Below, piece after piece: positions 15,130 through 22,199 of a DNA stretch of 24,685 nucleotides (positions are counted from its first letter, which is position 1; every line of letters begins with the position of its first letter). Below the pieces are notes generated by a model. It did no database searches. It was not told where the DNA came from and worked only from the letters and a program-made list of their open reading frames with translations. A program made the position numbers and the translations under genes. Origin of the DNA: Methanosarcina sp. UBA293. Its GTDB lineage: Archaea; Halobacteriota; Methanosarcinia; Methanosarcinales; Methanosarcinaceae. The stretch lies in assembly GCA_002499445.1 (NCBI GenBank), contig DALS01000054.1, forward strand, positions 1 through 24,685, given 5' to 3'.

Positions 15130-15144
15130 TGCCTTTAGAAGGCA
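15130..15144. promoter_or_regulatory. operator-like inverted repeat at the predicted start site
   Basis: TGCCTT (15130-15135) and AAGGCA (15139-15144) flank three bases. The site lies between the TATA box and the predicted start of the L3 transcript. A bound repressor there would block initiation. This is inferred from position and symmetry only. Confidence 0.4.
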
Positions 15145-15150
15145 CATCTA

Positions 15151-15159
15151 ATATATAAA
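15151..15159 (-). promoter_or_regulatory. strong TATA box of the r-protein operon
   Basis: The minus strand reads ATTTATATATTAG with purine-rich AAAGG just upstream, a good match to the methanogen BRE/TATA arrangement. It is the best minus-strand TATA box between L3 and the zinc-finger gene. Confidence 0.55.
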
Positions 15160-15281
15160 TCCTTTGTAGGCAAGAAGATAATTACAAAAGAAGAATCAAC
15201 TTCAGGAGAGAAGAAATCAAATAAATCAGAAAGTTCGAGCTCCTAGTTTTCTCGTTGGAAAATTGAAATATAGAATCACAG

Positions 15282-15326
15282 CTCAGAGAGTAATAGTTCA
15301 GAGAGTAATAGTTCAGAGAAACATAG
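15282..15326. repeat. 15-bp tandem repeat, three units
   Basis: Units at 15282-15296, 15297-15311 and 15312-15326 follow YTCAGAGAGTAATAG; the third is diverged. The TTCAGAGA core recurs in the 16-bp tandem repeat near 18.8 kb. Confidence 0.85.
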
Positions 15327-15408
15327 TAGAAAGAAAACAGCTCTACTTATTGACCAGCAAATACACTTATACATTATACATAAGATACTACAATGATACT
15401 GCGTGTAG

Positions 15409-15463
15409 GCTTGTAAGTATAATATACACTTACATGCACTTACAAGCAACGTGTATATTATAC
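15409..15463. repeat. nested overlapping inverted repeats
   Basis: GCTTGTAAGT (15409-15418) is inverted at 15438-15447. A 13-base arm at 15417-15429 is inverted exactly at 15451-15463. TGTAAGT at 15412-15418 also pairs with ACTTACA at 15428-15434. The arms overlap, so only one pairing can form at a time. Confidence 0.85.
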
Positions 15464-15649
15464 ATACCCATTTACAAATAGTAATTTACAAAATATATTT
15501 AACCAGGCAATTTCTGTTAATTTTGGTTGGTTAAGGAGTTCTGGTTGCTATTTCTGGATTTCTGCTTATTTTTTCAGACATATGCTGGCTTCCTTTTATA
15601 ACTTAAATTTGAAAGGCCTGCACATGAGTTTGTAATCCCACCCAAATCC

Positions 15650-15687
15650 CAACCTAATGACAACCTAATAACAACCTAATAACAACC
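15650..15687. repeat. 11-bp tandem repeat
   Basis: CAACCTAATGA (15650-15660) is followed by two exact CAACCTAATAA units (15661-15671, 15672-15682) and a partial fourth. It lies just beyond the stop of the zinc-finger gene. Confidence 0.85.
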
Positions 15688-15706
15688 ATGTTATAATTTG
15701 CCCAGA

Positions 15707-15856
15707 TTATCCAAAATGAGGAACTATACTTCTATTTAATTCTTCCTGAGACTTTAACAGACATTCAAGGGTGCAATAATTAGCTTTTTTTTCTATATTT
15801 TCCAATACGACAAATTCACTCCCACAAGTCGGACAAATCTTTCTTATATAACTCAT
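15707..15856 (-). CDS. 49-residue treble-clef/zinc-ribbon protein
   Basis: I read a complete small gene here. ATG at 15854-15856 has GGTGAT five bases upstream, and TAA is at 15707-15709. The product begins MSYIRKICPTCGSEFVVLEN and ends EELNRSIVPHFG. Four cysteines (C8, C11, C28, C32) in the pattern C-x2-C-x16-C-x3-C look like a treble-clef or TRASH/MYM-like zinc site. A charged helix (LKSQEELNRS) follows. Such small zinc proteins are frequent in Methanosarcina and usually uncharacterised. Nucleic-acid or protein binding is a guess. It is on the r-protein strand but lies upstream of the predicted r-protein promoter, so it is probably its own unit. Confidence 0.75.
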   Translation of the reverse strand: MSYIRKICPTCGSEFVVLENIEKKANYCTLECLLKSQEELNRSIVPHFG

Positions 15857-16429
15857 TAAATATCACCGCTTTTTACTTTAAGTTCTGGCATTCATTTTGA
15901 CAAGCTTAAACCGTTCTTTTATTAGAGGTAAACACTAAGGGCCTCTCAATCTCAGCTAAACGAACATGAAATTTTCCTAATCACAGGCACAAAATATGAA
16001 AGTACCTGAATGTATATTTTTATTAAATTGATACATTGAATAAGAGAGTGATTCCTTTCCTGTCAATGACAATCAATATATTTACATTAATATTGCCATT
16101 TAACTTAAAACCCGTTTTTATATAATGAGCTTGATGAGGTAAATAGGTAGAAGAACCGTCATTTCTAATAAATAATACTGAAAGAAGAGGCAGCTGGATA
16201 AGAACCAAATCATTTCAAATTAAGATAAAAAATGGGAGAATAAGGCTGGTTAGAATAAACAGAAGAACTTCCTTAAAAAATAATTAAGATGAATTAAATC
16301 GAAAATGATGTATAAAAGTTCTAAGGAGTTAAATTATAAACAGACTAGATTTTAATCAAAATAAGTTTATAAAAGGAAATATATAGCTCGAGCTTGAGCA
16401 GAAAAGAAGACTATTAAGGAGTGTAGTAA
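15857..16429. other. AT-rich intergenic region
   Basis: This is the divergent spacer between the zinc-finger gene (-) and the large exported protein (+). Apart from the plus-strand promoter elements near 16366-16422 I see no gene. A minus-strand 61-codon frame (16023-16208) has no ribosome site and unconvincing composition. Confidence 0.6.
16366..16373 (+). promoter_or_regulatory. TATA box of the 786-aa exported protein
   Basis: TTTATAAA places the start near 16395. That leaves a leader of about 35 bases containing AAGGAG (16417-16422). The 10-bp palindrome AGCTCGAGCT (16385-16394) sits exactly at the predicted start. Confidence 0.5.
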
Positions 16430-18790
16430 TTGAAGAAAAAAACAGGGTTGTATGACGGAGTATGTGGTAGAAAAAGGAGATTAACCTGGATCACCTGGAT
16501 CGTTTTGATTCTTATTTTTTCAATAATTTCAATATCAGCTATGGGAGCAGAGAACAACACAGAAATTGAGGTAAGTGACAAAGCAAGTCCGGAACGGAAT
16601 ACATATGCAGGCAACGACACAGGCAGCCAAGAAAGTATAAAAGCAGGAAATGAAACAGAAGCCAAAGAAAGCGCAGAAGAAAAACTAGATCAGAAAACCG
16701 AAGAAAGTAACAACACAGAAAGTTATGAAAATATAAATAATCAGTTTGACCCAGGAACAGAAGTTGAAAATGAGACAGAAAATCCGGAAAGTGAAGATGG
16801 TAATCCAAAACAAAAAACAGAAGAGGATAAGGACTTAGCAGATTTAAAAGATAAAGTTGAAGAAAAACGAGAAAAACAAGAAAAACAAGAAAAATATAAC
16901 GAGACAGACAACCAGAAAAGCAAAGGATCTGATCAGAATTCAAAAGAAGAAATAGGAAATGAAACAGAAGTCAAAGAAAATACAGGAGAAAACTCAGATC
17001 AGAAAACCGAAGAAAGTAACAACACAGAAAGTTATGAAAATATAAATAATCAGCTTGATCCAGGTACAGAAGTTGAAAATGGGACAGAAAATCCGGAAAG
17101 TGAAGATGGTAATCCAAAACAAAAAACAGAAGAAGATAAGGATTCAGTAGATTTAAAAGATAAAGTTGAAGAAAAACAAGAAAAACAAGAAAAACAAGAA
17201 AAATATAACGAGACAGACAGCCAGGAAAACATCACAAAAGATCAGAATACAGAAAAATACAACGAGACCGAAAGCAAGGAACATACTGTAGAGAAACCTG
17301 AACAAAAGAAACCTGAACAAAAGAAACCTGAACAAAAAAAAGAGACAAATCCCAACACCGAGAATCTAAAAAGCAAAGGATTTAACCTGAAATTAAAAGT
17401 AAAAGCAGAAAATAAAACAGATATCCAAAAAAATATAGGAACGAAGACTGAATTAAAAACCAAAACCTGTGACTGTACTAAAAATCTGAAGAAAGCCGAA
17501 ATAGAAACTGAACAAAAAGTAAAAGTCTGCAACCTTACAAAAAGTCTGGAAAATGCTGGAGTAAAACCTGAAGAAATAAGAGTGTGCAACTGGACACACA
17601 ACCCAGGAAACGAGTCGGTAATACCTGAGATAAAAACAGAGAAAAATAGCTGGAACAATCTGAAATTCATACTATCATATCCTTATCCTCTTCGCTCATT
17701 TTATACTGTAAACGAGAGTGTGAAGATAAGTTATAAAGGTCCTGAGGCTCTCGGACAGAAGAATGTGGATATATACCTTGTCAAGGTACAAAGCTCGAAT
17801 TATCCAGAAAATATCATTTCAAATGGCATGAGTGAAAGCGCTATTCACTTTGAAGATATCCTCAATAATACAGAATCTTATATTCAGATACCTGCGGTAT
17901 TAAACAAAGGTGGTGACCTATCCCCCCTGACACTGGGACCTCTTTCTGCTGGCAGTTATTGGGTTCTTATAACCCTTGAAGGAAATGAAATGGGAAAATC
18001 TGAATCTGAATCTGAATCAGAATCTGAATCAGAAAAAGAGATTCTTTTAGCAAATTATTTTGAAGTTCTCGAATATACTATGGAAGCAAGAACTCCATAT
18101 ACCGTCAAAGAAGGCGAAAATTTAGATGTCAGGCTGAACCTGAAAAATGCGCCTGCTGAGAAGAGTTATACTTACTGGGCTGTGCTGATAAGGGAAGGTG
18201 CCTATACAGAATACGGAGCTACAAGTCCAAGCTGGACAACATCAGGTACTAGACCTATCGTGAGCGGGGTAGACATTGTTAGGAGTTTAGAAACCAATTT
18301 GACAGAATACAACTCCAGAGCCGGGAAAGATGAGCTTAAAAAAGAAATCCAGACTCTAATTGGAAAAGGTAACGGTACAATAATTATAGGCGAGGAAAAC
18401 CAGAGTACGCTCTCCCTGAAAAATATTGAACTTCCTCCAGGAGACTACCTTCTCCTCACAGGCGCCTATGGAGATAATGAAGGCCTTGCAGGCATAGCCA
18501 AGAAAGAACTAAGAATATCCGCCGAAAACTCATATCAAGGGAACTTGAAATCCAGCTCAGGGAATTCTTTTGGTGAGATTCCCTCAATGAAAAATAGAGC
18601 CTCGTCCTTCATGAGAATTAAAACCCTTCTCGAAACTCCACAAGCATTCATATTCGAGGATATCAAGCCTTACATTCAGGCAAAAGAAATAGTTGAAATC
18701 GTAAGAAACCCACCAAAAACTTCCTCCTTCCTCTTAGGTTTTGCAGGAACACTCCTTATCGGGCTTGTTATATTGAGGAAAAGTAGATGA
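16430..18790 (+). CDS. large anchored, glycosylation-rich exported protein (786 aa)
   Basis: I do not recognise a named function. A basic N-terminus and hydrophobic stretch (about 18-40) form a signal peptide or anchor. Residues 42-330 are a hydrophilic Glu/Lys/Asn/Thr stalk with many N-x-S/T sequons, consistent with N-glycosylation. It includes a tandem 103-residue duplication and three KKPEQ repeats. Residues 340-395 hold three Cys-centred repeats about 20 residues apart (C347/C349, C367, C386). Residues about 410-697 are a folded beta-rich region, split at 524-534 by a Ser-Glu repeat. Residues 765-786 are a membrane anchor ending RKSR. The TTG start (16430) has AAGGAG eight bases upstream; no better ATG gives the signal peptide. 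The 423-aa protein downstream is a paralogue. A surface or envelope role is inferred. Confidence 0.8.
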   Translation: MKKKTGLYDGVCGRKRRLTWITWIVLILIFSIISISAMGAENNTEIEVSDKASPERNTYAGNDTGSQESIKAGNETEAKESAEEKLDQKTEESNNTESYENINNQFDPGTEVENETENPESEDGNPKQKTEEDKDLADLKDKVEEKREKQEKQEKYNETDNQKSKGSDQNSKEEIGNETEVKENTGENSDQKTEESNNTESYENINNQLDPGTEVENGTENPESEDGNPKQKTEEDKDSVDLKDKVEEKQEKQEKQEKYNETDSQENITKDQNTEKYNETESKEHTVEKPEQKKPEQKKPEQKKETNPNTENLKSKGFNLKLKVKAENKTDIQKNIGTKTELKTKTCDCTKNLKKAEIETEQKVKVCNLTKSLENAGVKPEEIRVCNWTHNPGNESVIPEIKTEKNSWNNLKFILSYPYPLRSFYTVNESVKISYKGPEALGQKNVDIYLVKVQSSNYPENIISNGMSESAIHFEDILNNTESYIQIPAVLNKGGDLSPLTLGPLSAGSYWVLITLEGNEMGKSESESESESESEKEILLANYFEVLEYTMEARTPYTVKEGENLDVRLNLKNAPAEKSYTYWAVLIREGAYTEYGATSPSWTTSGTRPIVSGVDIVRSLETNLTEYNSRAGKDELKKEIQTLIGKGNGTIIIGEENQSTLSLKNIELPPGDYLLLTGAYGDNEGLAGIAKKELRISAENSYQGNLKSSSGNSFGEIPSMKNRASSFMRIKTLLETPQAFIFEDIKPYIQAKEIVEIVRNPPKTSSFLLGFAGTLLIGLVILRKSR
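16646..17254 (+). repeat. 309-bp tandem duplication inside the 786-aa gene
   Basis: Copy 1 (16646-16954) and copy 2 (from 16955) keep an exact 309-base offset at several checkpoints: GGAAATGAAACAG at 16646/16955, CAACACAGAA at 16711/17020, GAGACAGACA at 16901/17210. The period is 103 codons, so the frame is kept. Copies differ by scattered substitutions and similarity fades near 17254. Confidence 0.9.
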
Positions 18791-18799
18791 AATTGAAAA

Positions 18800-18875
18800 T
18801 TAAATTCAGAGAAAATTAAACTCAGAGAAAGTTAAACTCAGAGAAAGTTAAATTCAGAGAAAGTTAAATTCAGGA
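18800..18875 (+). repeat. 16-bp tandem repeat, nearly five units
   Basis: Units TTAAAYTCAGAGAAAR begin at 18800, 18816, 18832, 18848 and 18864 (last partial). They lie ten bases beyond the stop of the 786-aa gene. Confidence 0.9.
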
Positions 18876-19231
18876 AGTCAGACTAGAAAACCTTCATCCA
18901 GTCTTAATAAACACGGGATTTATGAATACAGAAAGCTTGGAAAAAAGATTGAGAGAAAGGATGTGGAAAACTATAATCCTTTCTCCTATGGTCGGATGCG
19001 AAAAACTGTACCCAAGTATATATCAGAATATATATCCTAGTGTATATTTCTCCAAAGACAGCGTGAAATGCTAAAAATTAAATACATAAGCTAATTTTTA
19101 TCAATTAATCTCTAAGTTTGTTTAGAACTTTTATGATTATTCTATTAGTGAAATTTTGGCTCATTATAATTATTATTCTAATCTACAATAATCATTCCAG
19201 TCAAGAAAAACCCAAGAAGAGAGGTTAAAAA
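18876..19231 (+). other. AT-rich spacer before the 290-aa protein
   Basis: No gene is seen. Near 19015-19050 there are several GTATATAT/ATATATCC stretches. The region close to the next gene is AT-rich (CATTATAATTATTATT), and GAGAGGT six bases before 19232 is the ribosome site. Confidence 0.5.
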
Positions 19232-20104
19232 ATGCTACCTGAAAAAGTTGTTTTAGAAAAGCTCACTTTTACGCCCATCAAGAATCCAAAGAATAAAGAA
19301 AAATTGGGATTTCTGCTCATGATTCCTATTTTTCTGTGCCTTATTGTATCTCCAGGAGCAGCTGCCTCGAGTAGTTGGGAACTTGTTCCTGAAAATCCCG
19401 TTGTTGGGGATACAATCGAAATAAAAGGAACCGGTTTCGAAGGAGACACTGTGAAAGTGCTAGTGACCTTTGAAAAAGAAGTGCAGGTTCTGGATGGCAG
19501 GTACGAGTATCTGCTCGAAGATATAGAAATTCCTGGATTTGACAACAGTTTTACCGTGCAGGCAATAGGGGCCAATGACCTGAATGTGAGAGCAAAGATG
19601 CTTCTGTGGATAACCAAAACAGCAGAGGCAAAAGATAGCATTGTTACTGTTTCCCAGGCAGGTGTCCCTCCAGGGACATATAAGATCAGGATCGACGGAA
19701 AGGCAAGCGATTCTAAAGTCAGACTCAAGATTACAGCTTCCCAAGGGGTTGAAGTCGATTCAGGAGGAAGTTTCAGCTACAAATACGATACTAAATCTAT
19801 ACCAGCAGGTAATTTTGAAGTAAAGGTCGAGGGTATTACAAAACAAATCGATTTACAGCCTGCAGAAGGCTTGCCTTCAGTAATAACTCCTTCTCAAGAT
19901 CAGAATTTAAGTAAAGAAATAAACGAAGGAATAAAAGAAGAAACAAATGAGGGGATAACCAAGGAAAATGTCGAGAAAAAAAACATTTCCGGGGAAGAAA
20001 AGAAATCTATTGAGAAGCCAGCAGATCTCAAATCTCAGAAAATATGGATAGCAGGAATTTTAACTGGATTAGTGTTACTCCTGGTTTATTTAAGGAGAAG
20101 ATAA
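19232..20104 (+). CDS. anchored exported protein with two related beta modules (290 aa)
   Basis: Function not recognised. A signal-type segment spans residues 25-45 (GFLLMIPIFLCLIVSPGAAA). Two consecutive modules look homologous. Module 1 (about 58-115) contains GDTIEIKGTGFEGDTVKVLV and ends in FTVQAIG. Module 2 (about 148-203) contains GTYKIRIDGKASDSKVRLKI and ends in FEVKVEG. Both read like Ig/PKD-type beta sandwiches. Residues 215-268 are a charged, Lys/Glu/Asn-rich linker. Residues 271-290 are a membrane anchor ending YLRRR. The layout is a small pseudo-murein-independent surface protein held by its C-terminus. It stands between the two paralogues on the same strand, which suggests a shared envelope role. 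Start: ATG with GAGAGGT upstream. Confidence 0.8.
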   Translation: MLPEKVVLEKLTFTPIKNPKNKEKLGFLLMIPIFLCLIVSPGAAASSSWELVPENPVVGDTIEIKGTGFEGDTVKVLVTFEKEVQVLDGRYEYLLEDIEIPGFDNSFTVQAIGANDLNVRAKMLLWITKTAEAKDSIVTVSQAGVPPGTYKIRIDGKASDSKVRLKITASQGVEVDSGGSFSYKYDTKSIPAGNFEVKVEGITKQIDLQPAEGLPSVITPSQDQNLSKEINEGIKEETNEGITKENVEKKNISGEEKKSIEKPADLKSQKIWIAGILTGLVLLLVYLRRR

Positions 20105-20416
20105 GCATAAAAACAAGTCAAGGTTATTAAATGTTTTAATTTTTAAACTCTTTGACCAGACTTTCGATAAATTAGACATATATTAAATATAGGCATTTCA
20201 TTAAATAATATGAAAATGTTAGTTAGTTTAATTAAAAAAATTATTAAATAGAGACTAGTACATATAATCTTAACAAATAATAAAATGTATACTAAACAAA
20301 ACAAAAGAGTATATAACAATAATCTGTAACAACAGTCTGTAATAACAATGGTCTCAAGAGTCTGTAATAACAACAGTCTGGGATAATAGTATATATTAAT
20401 ACAAGGGGTGTAGCGA
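20105..20416 (+). other. repeat-bearing promoter region of the 423-aa gene
   Basis: About 310 bp of AT-rich DNA. AGTCTGTAATAACAA occurs at 20334-20348 and 20359-20373, and AACAACAGTCTG at 20328-20339 and 20369-20380. TATA-like sequences are AGTATATAAC (20309-20318) and TATATATT (20390-20397). The second is too close to the TTG start for a leader containing AAGGGG (20403-20408), so the first is the likelier promoter. Confidence 0.6.
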
Positions 20417-21688
20417 TTGAAGAAAACAGGAACGAATTTAATAAATAGCAGGAAATGGAAATTAACCTTCGTGGTTTTGATTTTCATATTCTCACTGATT
20501 TCAGTATCAGCAGCTATTCCGGAAAAAAAACTCTGGGTCGCATCTATTGAAAAAAACGAGGAGAGCATCATTTTTGTAAATCATAGCGAGAGTCCGACAG
20601 AAGGAGGCTGGATTCTTCTTAGCGGAGGAAAGGAAATTCAGCTCCCACAACCTCTTAACTTTACTTATAATGGGACAGATAGTCTGGAGAGGGCAGGAAC
20701 TACATTTAAATTAAACCCAGAGTCAAAATCAAAATCAAAATCAGACCAGGAAGATATTACCGAACTAGTATTTACGTACCCATATTCCACACATCCTTTC
20801 TATACTGAAGGCCAGTGCGTTCAAGTGGACTTTAATGGTTCTTCAGCCTTCAAAAAGCAGGATGTAAATATTTACCTTGTCAAGGGGCTTAAGGTCCGTT
20901 CCACTGGAGAAGCCATCATAGATCTTGTGGATAATGAAACCATAAACATGAAAGAAATCTTTGACAACAGTACGGATTCTTGTAACAAAATATGCGCAAC
21001 TCTTGATAAGAACGGAGACCTTGCTGAACCCCTTACCTTTGACTGCCTTGAGCCTGGGAGTTACGGCATCCTTATAACACTTGCGGATGAGGAAGACAAA
21101 AAGGAAAAACCAGATAAAAAAGAAAAGCCAGACAAAAAGGAAAAACCAGATAAAAAGGAAAAAACAAAGATAGAGAGAAAGATCCTTTCAGCAACCTGTT
21201 TTGAAGTGCTTGACTACGAACTGAAAACGAGTACAGTAAATGCTCTTGAAGAAGAGAAAGATCTTGAAGTTGATCTGTACCTGAAAGATGCGCCTGCTGA
21301 GAAGAAGTTTACATACGGTGCTATGCTGGTAAGAAAAGACGCCTACAAAGCTGATATAAACTTCAGCACCAATGGAACAAGAGCCGGAACCGATGTCTTC
21401 ATTAATGAGATCGGCATTGCCAGGGATCTGGGCTTTAACTCCACAAACTATGAGTCTAAATTCAACAAAAGTGAACTTACAAACGGAGTCCAGACTCTTA
21501 TCGGAGAGGGCAATGGCACGATAAGTATAGGCGGAGAGAACCAGAAATCCCTTTCCCTGATAACCCTTGACCTCCTGCCAGGAGATTACCTCCTCTTTAC
21601 TGGCGCCTATGAAAAAGGCAAAGGTATTGTAGGTATAGATCAAAAAGAACTGACTATATATGAGGCCGGGACCTTTCAGACGGTTTGA
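20417..21688 (+). CDS. secreted paralogue of the 786-aa protein (423 aa)
   Basis: The N-terminal signal peptide (basic SRKWK, hydrophobic 17-33, VSA) is followed by about 80 residues of spacer. The paired domain seen in the 786-aa protein begins near 117. Matches include TYPYSTHPFYTE with SYPYPLRSFYTV, VNIYLVK with VDIYLVK, CFEVLDY with YFEVLEY, DAPAEKKFTYGAMLVRK with NAPAEKSYTYWAVLIRE, and LPGDYLLFTGAY with PPGDYLLLTGAY. Between the halves (227-250) lie KPDKKE repeats. Several cysteines are unique to this copy. It ends shortly after the domain without a membrane anchor, so it may be released or held by partners. TTG start at 20417 with AAGGGG upstream, as in the paralogue. Function unknown. 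Confidence 0.8.
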   Translation: MKKTGTNLINSRKWKLTFVVLIFIFSLISVSAAIPEKKLWVASIEKNEESIIFVNHSESPTEGGWILLSGGKEIQLPQPLNFTYNGTDSLERAGTTFKLNPESKSKSKSDQEDITELVFTYPYSTHPFYTEGQCVQVDFNGSSAFKKQDVNIYLVKGLKVRSTGEAIIDLVDNETINMKEIFDNSTDSCNKICATLDKNGDLAEPLTFDCLEPGSYGILITLADEEDKKEKPDKKEKPDKKEKPDKKEKTKIERKILSATCFEVLDYELKTSTVNALEEEKDLEVDLYLKDAPAEKKFTYGAMLVRKDAYKADINFSTNGTRAGTDVFINEIGIARDLGFNSTNYESKFNKSELTNGVQTLIGEGNGTISIGGENQKSLSLITLDLLPGDYLLFTGAYEKGKGIVGIDQKELTIYEAGTFQTV

Positions 21689-21761
21689 TTGATAACACAA
21701 AAGGTTAAAACTTAAAGGTCTGAACTCTAAAAAACAGCAGAAAAAAGTTAAAGGCTTGAAA

Positions 21762-21830
21762 AGACGGATTCTTCATAACCGTCTATTCTGCCTTCTTTTT
21801 TTGATTTTTCATTTTTATTTATTATTGTTT
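21762..21830 (+). terminator. hairpin plus T-tracts after the 423-aa gene
   Basis: AGACGG (21762-21767) pairs with CCGTCT (21779-21784). Then follow CTTTTTTTG, ATTTTTC and ATTTTTATTT. This is a good intrinsic terminator for the exported-protein genes. Confidence 0.65.
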
Positions 21831-21831
21831 T

Positions 21832-22160
21832 CCCGAATTCCGCTGCCCGAGTTCAGCTGCCCGAGTTCCGCTTCGGGAGCACGGGGCCCTTTTCGCTACG
21901 CTCAAGAGGGCTCAATTATGGGCAAGAGAATTTGCATTTCAACTTGTTGAAGAGAGCTGATTTATCCGAATTTCGTTTTGGGTCATGAAGCAAGCATGAT
22001 CACAAACTTTTTCAAAAAAAGTTTGATCAAAAACTCCTGGTGACGGCGTGGTCAACCGGTGCAACGGTTGTGTTTGATCAAAAACAGCGTAACGTTTGGA
22101 TTCAAAAGCCTTATCCCCAAACCCTATCGGCGTGATCAACCGGCGCAACGGTTGCGCTCA
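21832..22160. repeat. dispersed intergenic repeat block 1
   Basis: It begins with CCCGAATTCCGCTGCCCGAG-type units ending in GCTTCGGGAGCACGGGG, then TTTTCGCTACGCTCAAGAGG. Next comes a stretch containing TTTCGTTTTGGGTCATGAAG that recurs in block 2. It ends with two CAACCG-N6-CGGTTG hairpins (22053-22070, 22137-22154). No frame is convincing. The same modules recur near 23.2 and 24.5 kb. Confidence 0.85.
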
Positions 22161-22199
22161 AGAGGACTAAAATTTGGGCTAAAATTTTATTACTCCTTA

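Larger units (their letters stand above)
14468..15130 (-). promoter_or_regulatory. probable long structured 5' leader of the r-protein operon
   Basis: If transcription starts about 25 bp after the TATA box at 15151-15159, the L3 mRNA has a leader near 660 nt. Neither strand shows a convincing protein-coding frame here. The stretch holds perfect hairpins at 15031-15049, 14900-14916 and 14712-14731 and a 16-bp direct repeat. A 14-bp palindrome at 14483-14496 lies just before the L3 SD. Alternative internal promoters, for example CATATAAG near 14826-14835, are possible. Confidence 0.4.
15160..15706. other. non-coding stretch rich in short repeats
   Basis: No frame on either strand has protein-like composition. 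The stretch contains a 15-bp tandem repeat, nested inverted repeats and an 11-bp tandem repeat, listed separately. A 72-codon plus-strand frame at 15263-15481 is made largely of these repeats, with no ribosome site, and is not called. Confidence 0.6.

Noticed and set aside
16023..16208. 61-codon minus-strand frame
   Set aside because: No ribosome site, AT-rich hydrophobic composition and no recognisable motif.
17050..17670. Cys/Phe-rich minus-strand frames opposite the 786-aa gene
   Set aside because: They are shadows of the low-complexity Glu/Lys/Asn coding sequence and have no starts with ribosome sites.
21756..21950. 64-codon plus-strand frame after the 423-aa gene
   Set aside because: It runs through the terminator T-tracts and repeat block 1; composition is repeat-derived.
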